Source of the DNA: Selenomonadaceae bacterium
GTDB lineage: Bacteria; Bacillota; Negativicutes; Selenomonadales; Selenomonadaceae
Direction: 5' to 3'
Assembly: GCA_017412925.1 (NCBI GenBank)
Contig: JAFPVP010000018.1
Span: 1-35,952 of the forward strand
DNA: 35,952 nucleotides
Within the stretch, counting starts at the first letter, position 1; each line of letters opens with the position of its first letter. Both the position numbers and the translations under genes were made by a program. This document shows positions 29,560-35,952 of this stretch, one piece after another. The notes below the pieces were generated by a model. It was not told where the DNA came from, searched no databases, and saw only the letters and a list, made by a program, of their open reading frames with translations.

Positions 29560-30759
29560 TTGGCGGTCGGGATAATCGCGGAGTACAATCCGTTTCACGC
29601 GGGGCACGCGCATCAAATTGCGCAGATAAAAAAAATTTACGGCGGGGAAATAGTCGCGGTGATGAGCGGAAATTTCACGCAACGGGGCGAGCCGACAATC
29701 CTCGACAAATTTACGCGGGCGCGGCTGGCAGTTTTGGGCGGCGTGGATTTGGTATTGGAATTGCCGTTCGTCAAGGCGGTGCGCAGTGCGCAAGATTTTG
29801 CACGCGGCGGAATTCAGTTGCTGGAAAGTTTGGGCGTGGTCGACGTGCTGGCATTCGGCGCGGAGTTCACGGACGTTGAGCATTTAAAATTAGCGGCGGC
29901 GGCGTTCGCGGAAAAAACTTTTGCGGAGGAATTGCGGCGGCTAATGTCGGCAGGAATTTCATACGCGGCAGCAGTCACGAAAATTTTATCGCGCGTCACG
30001 GGTCTCGACGAAAAAATTTTGCGGCAACCGAACACGATTTTGGCGATAGAATATCTGCGCGCCCTGCCCGAAAAAATTTCGCCGTTGCTGATTGAACGAC
30101 GCGGCGCGGCTTACGACGATTTGACTTTGCGGGAAGAATTTTCTAGCGCGTCAGCAATTCGGGCAGCTCTCTACGAAAATTCTCCGCCGTGGGAAAAAAT
30201 AGCCGCGCAGGTCTCAACCGAAACTTTGCAGGCTCTGCGCACAGAAAAATTTCCAGACGAAAAATTTTTGTTCCGCCCGCTGATGACGAAACTTTTAACT
30301 GCCCGCGCAGATGAGCTGAAAAAAATTTACGGCATGACGGAGGGGCTGGAGTTCCGAATTTTAAACGCGGCGACGGCAAAAAATTTCTCGGAGCTGATAA
30401 AAATTTTAATCGGGCGACGCTACACCGCGAGCCGAATCCGCCGATTGCTGTTGTATTTTTTGCTTGACGTGACGGCGGAAAAAATTGCCGAACTGGACGC
30501 GGCGACCTGCATAAAAGTTTTGGCATTCAACGAGCGCGGACGGGCATTAATAAAAAAAATCTCCGTGCCAATCGTCACGAAGCTCACGAAACATTTAAAT
30601 CGCCGCGACATTCACGAACGCCGCCGACTTTTGGAACCGTATCAAAAAATTTTATTGTACGACGTGCTGGCGACGGATTTGCGCGGAATTTTATTTGAGC
30701 CGCCGCGCCCGCCGCAAAGTGATTTCGCCACGTCGCCCGCATTCGTCAGGAAGGATTGA
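29560..30759 (+). CDS. tmcAL: tRNA(Met) cytidine acetate ligase
   Basis: A 399-residue YlbM/TmcAL enzyme that acetylates the wobble cytidine of elongator tRNA-Met using acetate and ATP. GIIAEYNPFHAGHAHQI holds the HxGH nucleotidyl-transfer motif; MSGNFTQRGEP, RARLAVLGGVDLVLELPF and FGAE follow in family order. The TTG start is chosen because GAGGTGGG (29548-29555) precedes it, the protein then begins MAVGIIAEYN as relatives do, and the likely promoter lies over the upstream ATG at 29539, which is the alternative start. Elongator tRNA-Met, its substrate, is at 17523. Confidence 0.9.
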   Translation: MAVGIIAEYNPFHAGHAHQIAQIKKIYGGEIVAVMSGNFTQRGEPTILDKFTRARLAVLGGVDLVLELPFVKAVRSAQDFARGGIQLLESLGVVDVLAFGAEFTDVEHLKLAAAAFAEKTFAEELRRLMSAGISYAAAVTKILSRVTGLDEKILRQPNTILAIEYLRALPEKISPLLIERRGAAYDDLTLREEFSSASAIRAALYENSPPWEKIAAQVSTETLQALRTEKFPDEKFLFRPLMTKLLTARADELKKIYGMTEGLEFRILNAATAKNFSELIKILIGRRYTASRIRRLLLYFLLDVTAEKIAELDAATCIKVLAFNERGRALIKKISVPIVTKLTKHLNRRDIHERRRLLEPYQKILLYDVLATDLRGILFEPPRPPQSDFATSPAFVRKD

Positions 30760-30763
30760 TAAC

Positions 30764-31255
30764 ATGCTGAAAAATTTCTTGCCGCCGCACATCTATCGTA
30801 TTGAGGGACAGCCCGCGTATTTTGACCCCGTCCGGAAAAAATATGTGCTCGTTACGCCGCGCGAAACTGTCCGTCAACGTGTCGTGCCGTATCTGATTCA
30901 GGAGCTCGGCGTGCCGCAGAAAATGATTCGTATCGGCGAAAAACTTTCCTACTACGGGCTGAATTTTCGACACCGCGCAGACATCGTTATCGAACGCTTC
31001 GACGCGGCAGAAAATATTTCGCGCCCGCTTGCCGTCGTCGAGTGCAAGGCGATTGAAACTCCGCTGAACGAGGCGGCGTTTAACGAAACCTTCGACTACG
31101 CGGAAAAGCTCGGTTGCGCCTATTGCATACTCACCAACGCCGAGAATTTATTTTGTTTTTATATCGACGCGGAAGAATATATCGAATTGGAAGACGTTCC
31201 TAACTATCACGAAATGCTTAAAGCACGTCTGCAAAATGCGGGCGGAGTTTTTTAA
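30764..31255 (+). CDS. Orphan HSDR_N-type nuclease-domain protein
   Basis: A 163-residue protein matching the N-terminal domain of type I restriction HsdR. The PD-(D/E)xK core is visible: HRADIVIERF (D73) and VVECKAIETP (E93, K95), followed by QTFDYAEKL-like helix EAAFNETFDYAEKLG. It is 4 bases after tmcAL, with AGGAAGGA as ribosome site. There is no helicase or methylase nearby. Such stand-alone proteins are widespread and unassigned; DNA binding or cleavage is plausible. Its last 38 bases overlap the convergent permease gene. Confidence 0.8.
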   Translation: MLKNFLPPHIYRIEGQPAYFDPVRKKYVLVTPRETVRQRVVPYLIQELGVPQKMIRIGEKLSYYGLNFRHRADIVIERFDAAENISRPLAVVECKAIETPLNEAAFNETFDYAEKLGCAYCILTNAENLFCFYIDAEEYIELEDVPNYHEMLKARLQNAGGVF

Positions 31256-32027
31256 AGCACCACGCGCCGATAAGCATAACCGCCGCCGTCAACGCCCAAT
31301 AATAAGCCGTCAAATACAAATGCTCCCAAAACCATTCGCGATAAATGAAACTCTGCCGGTAGCCTTCCACGACGTAATAGGCGGGATTCAACTTCAAAAT
31401 AAATTGGAACTGTTCGGGGAGCATTTTTAAATTCCAGAAAATCGGCGTGCCCCAAAAACCGAATTGCAGAATCATCGCGACCAACTGCCCCACGTCGCGC
31501 ATAAAAACCGTCAGCGAACTCGTCAGCCAACTCAAGCCCAACGACAGGCAAATCATCGCGAAGAAATAATAAATTATCTGCAGGTTATAAATTGTGGGCG
31601 GGTAGCCGTAAATCGCGAACATGACGAACAGCACGCCGACAAAAAAAATGTGCACGACCAGCGCGGAAATAATTTTCACAATCGGCAACAGCTCCACGCG
31701 GAAGACGATTTTTTTCACCAGGAACGAACTTTCGATAACCGAATTCGTCGCGCTCAAAATGCTCTCGCTCAAAAAAAACCACGGGAACATTCCGCAAACC
31801 AGCCACAGGATAAACGGGAAATTGTTCACGGGCATGGATTTGAAGCCGACTTGGAAGACGAACCAGAAAATTAAAACCGTGATGGACGGCTGAATAAACG
31901 CCCACAAAATGCCCAAATATGAGCCGAGATAACGTTGGCGGAAGTCGCGCTTTGTCATTTGCCACAAAAGTTTTCGATTGGCGATGATGTCGCGAATCAA
32001 GCCGATAAGACTGTAAAATTTGTTCAT
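31218..32027 (-). CDS. ABC-2 type permease for polysaccharide export (Wzm/TagG-like)
   Basis: A 269-residue membrane protein with six helices, LWQMTKRDFRQRYLGSYLGILW at the N-terminus and the expected end FKKLRPHFADVL. Family members form the channel for O-antigen, teichoic-acid or capsule chains together with a Wzt/TagH ATPase. No ATPase gene is adjacent; its 3' neighbour is convergent. AAAGGTGA precedes the ATG at 32027; a GTG two codons earlier is within that site. It follows the methyltransferase by 9 bases. Confidence 0.88.
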   Translation of the reverse strand: MNKFYSLIGLIRDIIANRKLLWQMTKRDFRQRYLGSYLGILWAFIQPSITVLIFWFVFQVGFKSMPVNNFPFILWLVCGMFPWFFLSESILSATNSVIESSFLVKKIVFRVELLPIVKIISALVVHIFFVGVLFVMFAIYGYPPTIYNLQIIYYFFAMICLSLGLSWLTSSLTVFMRDVGQLVAMILQFGFWGTPIFWNLKMLPEQFQFILKLNPAYYVVEGYRQSFIYREWFWEHLYLTAYYWALTAAVMLIGAWCFKKLRPHFADVL

Positions 32028-32036
32028 TGTCACCTT

Positions 32037-32708
32037 TCATTTAATGCAGACGAAGCCCGCAAAAGATTCGACGTTCGTGATTTCGGCGCGGGTGTAGCGG
32101 TCGCTCAAAAGTTTTTGTAAACTGTCAAGCGTCTCGTGCGGCGGCGAAAAAAATCCTTGCCTGTCGCAGAATTGATTGACGAAAATATCCGTCCGCCGAT
32201 TCTCGCCCTTGACGTACATGCACCCGCAAAAAATTCCGCCGCGCCTCAACACGCGATAAGTTTCCGCCCAAGCTGAAATTTTATCGGGGAAGACGTGGAA
32301 GCCGTTGACCGATAAAACTACGTCGAAAAAATTATCTGCGAACGGCAAATCCGCCACGTCGCCTTGAAGAAATTTCACGCCGCGCAGATTCATTTGGTCG
32401 GCGCGTTCTTTGGCGGCGTCGAGCATTTTATTTGAATAATCCAGGCAGAAAATATCCGCGCCGTCGAGTTCGCGATAAACGGGCAACGACAAAACGCCCG
32501 TGCCTACGGGAACTTCAAGCAGTCGTCCGCTGAAATTTTTGGGAATACCCGCGAAGGCTTGCGTTAAAAATTTTTGATAGGCGTCGACGTTCAGACCCCA
32601 AAAAAGTTTCAATGCCAGCCGCGCAGGTAAATCTGCGGCGGTCATCATTCTGTCAAAAAAAGTTGACAGGTGACCGACCAGTTGATAGATGTTAAAATTT
32701 TTTCTCAT
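32037..32708 (-). CDS. Class I SAM-dependent methyltransferase
   Basis: A 223-residue UbiE-like methyltransferase. Motif I is LLEVPVGTGVLSLP (63-76), then DIFCLDYSNKML (the acidic residue of motif II), GDVADLPFADNFFDVVL (motifs III-IV) and RVLRRGGIF (motif VI). Substrate unknown. It overlaps manA by 17 bases and precedes the permease by 9, so the three are coupled. A role in decorating the exported polysaccharide is only suggested by context. Confidence 0.83.
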   Translation of the reverse strand: MRKNFNIYQLVGHLSTFFDRMMTAADLPARLALKLFWGLNVDAYQKFLTQAFAGIPKNFSGRLLEVPVGTGVLSLPVYRELDGADIFCLDYSNKMLDAAKERADQMNLRGVKFLQGDVADLPFADNFFDVVLSVNGFHVFPDKISAWAETYRVLRRGGIFCGCMYVKGENRRTDIFVNQFCDRQGFFSPPHETLDSLQKLLSDRYTRAEITNVESFAGFVCIK

Positions 32709-33624
32709 CGTCGGGTACCGTAGTCAAGAGGGCGTCGCAACTGCCGCTAATTTTCCACTCGCCCGCGCCCGCCGTCAAAAAGAACGAATCGCCTTTGCTA
32801 TAAAAAAATTCCTCTGCGCCGCAAGAAATTTTCCCTGCGCCGTCCAAAATCAACACGCTCAAAAAAGTTTTTTCGTTGACGGTGCCGCACCCCTCCGATA
32901 AAATTTTTCCGTCGAGCGTGAGCTTATCCACAGCAAAATAATCGCAGGCGGCAAGGTGCGGATAATTTTCGCCGCGAACATTGACAGGATTTAAATTCGT
33001 CACGTCGAGGGCTTTTTCTAGGTGGAGCGGGCGATTTCTGCCGTAGTCGTAAATTCGATAGCTGACGTTTGAATTCTGCTGAATTTCGGCAAACAAAATA
33101 CCCTTGCCGACCGCGTGAATTGTTCCGGCGGGAATAAAAATCACGTCGCCGCGCCGCGCAGGTATCGCGTTTAGGACTTCAACAAGGGAATTATTTTTAA
33201 CGTGGGCAACGAATTCTTCGCGGGAAATTTTTTTCTTGAAGCCGCAGTAGAGAACAGAATTTTCGTCGGCGTCGAGAATGTACCACATTTCGTTTTTGCC
33301 GAGCTGGTTTTCGTGAGCCAGCGCGTAATCGTCGGGCGGGTGCACTTGCACGGAAAGATTTTCGCGGGCGTCGATGAATTTTATTAGAATCGGGAAATCG
33401 CGGAAGCGGCGGCAAGAAGTGCCCAAAATTTTCGCGCCGTGACGTTCGAGATATTCTGCAAAAGTTTCGCCGCCGTCAATGGTCGACGCGCCGTCTTTGT
33501 GAGCAGACAGAACCCACGCCTCCGCCAAAATTTTTTTATCGCACGCGACGCCGAATTCTTCAATGAGCCGCCGTCCGCCCCAAAGATAATCTTTACAAGC
33601 AGGTTTCAGTTTCAAAATCGCCAT
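32692..33624 (-). CDS. manA: Mannose-6-phosphate isomerase, class I
   Basis: A 310-residue cupin that interconverts mannose-6-P and fructose-6-P, the entry to GDP-mannose. Metal ligands are Q93 and H95 (SVQVHPPDDYA), E112 (GKNEMWYI) and H170 (PAGTIHAVGKG). Its length is that of the short Bacillus type. The ATG at 33624 is preferred to a GTG within the GGAGGTGG ribosome site. It leads a methyltransferase and a polysaccharide permease, consistent with envelope sugar supply. Confidence 0.92.
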   Translation of the reverse strand: MAILKLKPACKDYLWGGRRLIEEFGVACDKKILAEAWVLSAHKDGASTIDGGETFAEYLERHGAKILGTSCRRFRDFPILIKFIDARENLSVQVHPPDDYALAHENQLGKNEMWYILDADENSVLYCGFKKKISREEFVAHVKNNSLVEVLNAIPARRGDVIFIPAGTIHAVGKGILFAEIQQNSNVSYRIYDYGRNRPLHLEKALDVTNLNPVNVRGENYPHLAACDYFAVDKLTLDGKILSEGCGTVNEKTFLSVLILDGAGKISCGAEEFFYSKGDSFFLTAGAGEWKISGSCDALLTTVPDDEKKF

Positions 33625-33663
33625 AAAAAATTTTTCCACCTCCGAATTCCTGCACTATAGCAC

Positions 33664-33715
33664 AAAAAAGACCGCTATACAATGATTGAAATCATTCAAG
33701 CGGTCAAAATTTTTT
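33664..33715. terminator. Bidirectional terminator with a double palindrome
   Basis: GACCGCT (33670-33676) pairs with AGCGGTC (33699-33705), and inside it AATGATT pairs with AATCATT. A-run on the left and T-run on the right give a tail on either strand. It ends the hsp70 operon on the minus strand. Confidence 0.85.
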
Positions 33716-33734
33716 CAGAAACGCCGCCGCAGAG

Positions 33735-35363
33735 TTAGTCGGAGGAAATGCGCAACTGGTGGACGGCACTGCGCTCAACGTCAATGTCGCTTTCGGTGCG
33801 CAGGAAAGTTTCAAAAATCTCGTCGGTCTTTGTATTGACCGCTTCGACGTGCACGCCCGACGCATCAACTTTGAACGTGACTTTAATCGGCGTGTCGCGG
33901 CTGGTGTTTGGCGGCAAGTTGACGATAAGCTCGCCCAAAAGTTTGACTTTGTAGGCGGGGTCGGTGGCTTGCGGGTTGCCGTCCTCGTCGACGCAGGGAA
34001 TCAACGTGTCGTCAGTGGAAATATTTTCAAAGGCGCGCAGGCGGACGAGTTCTTGATTGTCTTCAAGCGGGTAGTAAGTTTTCGTGAAGACCGCCGGCAT
34101 TTTCTCGCCGATTTTTATAAAATTCTCCAAAACATATTTGTGCTTTGCGCCGTTCATGTCGACGACGCCCGGACCAAATGAGCGCGGCGTTTGATCCTCG
34201 ACGGTAAACTTTGATGTGAGCTGTTCGGCGTGGGGAGTTTCGCCTTCCGAAGTTTGCGAATCCTGCGCGGCGGGCGAGCCAACTTCCTCAACCAACATGC
34301 TGGCGTAAATCGCGGCACCTTTTGCGACGGCTTGGTCGGGGTCGTGCTGCTGAACTTTGCCAGGGAATTTGCCTTCGACAGCGTTTATAATCATCGGCAT
34401 GTAAGTGGAGCCGCCGACCAAAAGTACCGTGTCAATTTCGGCGGCGGGCACCTTGTCAAGTATGGCGTCAACAAAATTCATCGTCTTTGCAACAAGGTCA
34501 GAGGTCATCTGCTCGAAATCCGCGCGCTTGACAGTAATTTCTGTGCGCGAGCCATTCACGTCGATACGAACTTTGGCGGATTGCTTCTTGCTGAGTTTGC
34601 GTTTCGCCTCCTCGACTTTGGAGCGAATATCTTGGCGCGTCTCCGCTTCGATTTCTTCGGGCGTCAAGCCGTTTTCGTCGCAGCAGGCGTGCAGAATGTG
34701 ATTGTAAAGTTTATCGTCCCAATCTTTGCCGCCGAGTACGTCGTCGCCGTCGGTGGCAAGCACGGTTATTTTTTGAACGTCGCGCCCCGAATCATTTTGC
34801 GTCATTGACATTTTTAAAACAGTCACGTCGAACGTTCCGCCGCCCAAATCGTAAACTAAAATCGTGCGGTCTTCTTGAAATTGACGGGCGCAATAGCTCA
34901 AAGCCGCCGCCGTCGGTTCGTTAATCAAACTCAACACGTGTAGCCCAGCGAGTTCGCCGGCTTGACGGGTTGCAGAGCGTTCCTCCAGTCCAAAGTATGC
35001 GGGCACTGTTATAACCACGTCCTCAATCGTACCGCCCTGCGCCTCGACTAAATTTTTCAGCCGCGTCAGAATCAGCGCGCTAATTTCCACGGGCGTATAA
35101 GTTTTGCCGTCGAATTCGTAGGTTCGGGATTCAGGCTTGCCGATTTCCCGCTTGACGAACTGCACGACGCGCTCGCCGTCCGTCTCCACATTTTCCTTTG
35201 CCGCCTGCCCGACGACGACGTTGTTTTCGTTCTCAAAAAAAACCACGCTGGCAACGGTGTTTGAATCGTCTTCGTTGTTGCGAATCACTTCAGGGTTGCC
35301 GTTCGAGTCCAAATGCGCTATGCATGAATAAGTTGTACCGAGGTCGATACCGTATGTGCTCAT
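33735..35363 (-). CDS. Hsp70 family protein, DnaK-like
   Basis: A 542-residue Hsp70. The ATPase domain (about 1-370) has GIDLGTTYS (5-13), VVITVPAYF (116-124), LINEPTAAALSY (146-157), VYDLGGGTFDV (170-180) and VLLVGGSTYMP. A linker follows, then a beta-sandwich substrate domain (about 420-542: PPNTSRDTPIKVTFKVDASG). The helical lid of true DnaK (610-640 residues) is missing. The fourth strand is acidic and no GGMPGG-type tail is seen. Gene order is GrpE-like then this protein, as in dnaK operons, but dnaJ is absent. It is probably a second, specialised Hsp70 beside the housekeeping DnaK. Confidence 0.88.
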   Translation of the reverse strand: MSTYGIDLGTTYSCIAHLDSNGNPEVIRNNEDDSNTVASVVFFENENNVVVGQAAKENVETDGERVVQFVKREIGKPESRTYEFDGKTYTPVEISALILTRLKNLVEAQGGTIEDVVITVPAYFGLEERSATRQAGELAGLHVLSLINEPTAAALSYCARQFQEDRTILVYDLGGGTFDVTVLKMSMTQNDSGRDVQKITVLATDGDDVLGGKDWDDKLYNHILHACCDENGLTPEEIEAETRQDIRSKVEEAKRKLSKKQSAKVRIDVNGSRTEITVKRADFEQMTSDLVAKTMNFVDAILDKVPAAEIDTVLLVGGSTYMPMIINAVEGKFPGKVQQHDPDQAVAKGAAIYASMLVEEVGSPAAQDSQTSEGETPHAEQLTSKFTVEDQTPRSFGPGVVDMNGAKHKYVLENFIKIGEKMPAVFTKTYYPLEDNQELVRLRAFENISTDDTLIPCVDEDGNPQATDPAYKVKLLGELIVNLPPNTSRDTPIKVTFKVDASGVHVEAVNTKTDEIFETFLRTESDIDVERSAVHQLRISSD

Positions 35364-35378
35364 AAAATTTTGTCTCCT

Positions 35379-35948
35379 TTACTCAGTGCGTACAGCTTCG
35401 GATTTTTTGCCGCCCGCGTTCGCGTCGTAAACATAAACGTCGACGAATTCGCGGTAAAGCGTGCGCCCGTTGCGCATGACGCCGGGGCGTCGGCTTTTGG
35501 CTATGGTGTTGTGCAAATTTTTATTGGCGGTCGCGACGGTGTTGACGATTTTTGTTAAGAGCGGGCGACGCGCTTCGCCGATTGGCGACGTGAAAACTTC
35601 CGCGTCATACTCCGATAAAATATCTTCCAGCTCGTCGAACATCAATTTTAATGTGCGCCGCGTCCGTCGCGAAACTGATTCGTCCGTCAAAAGTTTTCTA
35701 TACTCAACGCAGACTGCCGCCACCGCCTTTAATATCGGCGTGAATTGCTCGCCGCGCTGTTGTTCTTTTAAAGTTTCAAGCTCGCGTTGCATGCCTTGCC
35801 GCACCTGATTTTGGAAGTTCACGTTCTCGCGCAAGGATTGCACCAGTTGCCGAGAATTTTTTTCCTGCAACTCCAAAATTTTTTCCAGCGTCGCGGCGAT
35901 TGAACTTTGCTCCGATTCTTGCGGCAGTGTTTCCGATTGTATATCCAA
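35379..35948 (-). CDS. GrpE-like coiled-coil protein, possible nucleotide exchange factor
   Basis: A protein of at least 189 residues. Residues about 15-68 are a long coiled coil (ATLEKILELQEKNSRQLVQS then a heptad-rich run). A helical middle (ILKAVAAVCVEYRKLL) is followed by VMRNGRTLYREFVDVYVYD, which resembles the C-terminal strands of GrpE. The weak similarity is supported by its place 15 bases before the Hsp70 gene. The first codon seen is TTG at 35948, four bases from the window edge with the frame still open, so the true start may lie outside. Alternative: an unrelated coiled-coil partner of this Hsp70. Confidence 0.5.
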   Translation of the reverse strand: MDIQSETLPQESEQSSIAATLEKILELQEKNSRQLVQSLRENVNFQNQVRQGMQRELETLKEQQRGEQFTPILKAVAAVCVEYRKLLTDESVSRRTRRTLKLMFDELEDILSEYDAEVFTSPIGEARRPLLTKIVNTVATANKNLHNTIAKSRRPGVMRNGRTLYREFVDVYVYDANAGGKKSEAVRTE

Positions 35949-35952
35949 GCTA

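Noticed and set aside
25539-30759. A mobile element around the SDR gene with unusual codon look
   Set aside because: No transposase, inverted repeats or direct-repeat borders were seen; the composition difference is slight and judged by eye.
32924-32932. DnaA box TTATCCACA as a possible origin
   Set aside because: It is a single copy inside manA coding sequence, with no further boxes, AT-rich unwinding region or dnaA/dnaN neighbours.

Overview
The window looks like a chromosomal segment of a diderm Firmicute, most likely Negativicutes (Selenomonadales-like). Supporting signs are Firmicute-style Shine-Dalgarno sites (GGAGG), a DUF1659/DUF2922 gene group, an ECF-type ATPase, TmcAL (YlbM), and surface or envelope genes expected of an outer-membrane organism (RTX-like repeat protein, polysaccharide-export permease). 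Coding is dense on both strands, in AT-leaning DNA with many A/T runs. The genus is inference.

Layout. 1-4897: a restriction-modification-like pair, an adenine methyltransferase followed by a GIY-YIG/helicase protein. It is translationally coupled to an ECF ATPase gene (ecfA2) whose 3' end is present in three tandem 164-bp copies (to 6039). 6084-7948: orphan trpB and a DedA membrane protein. 7985-8795: a gene-free array of about 110-130-bp units carrying seven near-identical hairpins, directly upstream of a RepL-like winged-helix gene (8900-9295). 9292-11694: a compact accessory patch holding a promoter with a T12 spacer tract and a short orphan transcript, three tiny minus-strand DUF genes, two peptides with double-glycine leaders driven by duplicated upstream regions, and a BrnT/BrnA toxin-antitoxin pair, punctuated by near-identical terminators.

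11696-15544 (minus): prepilin peptidase, then rsmG, a secreted Pro-rich protein, a CNNM/CBS transporter-like protein and a small ferredoxin in one coupled operon. 15586-17292 (plus): hisC-hisB. 17302-21049: tRNA-fMet, tRNA-Thr, tRNA-Met, rpmG, secE, nusG, rplK, rplA, an L10 leader, rplJ and rplL, ending in a terminator rather than continuing into rpoB. 21124-21403: two tRNA-Val genes with their own consensus promoter and terminator.

21472-35948: envelope and general metabolism. This includes a phosphodiester glycosidase-like secreted protein, PgeF, a 581-residue RTX-like protein whose promoter spacer carries a poly-C/G tract, an amino-acid permease, an SDR and a Gfo/Idh dehydrogenase, a secreted glucosaminidase, TmcAL, an orphan HSDR_N nuclease-like protein, a polysaccharide ABC permease, a methyltransferase, ManA, and an Hsp70 with a divergent GrpE-like partner at the right edge.

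The most interesting material is in 5547-11070 (ecfA2 tail triplication, hairpin array plus RepL-like gene, duplicated leader-peptide cassettes) and the two homopolymer-tract promoters. All function calls rest on motif reading by eye; no database search was run.
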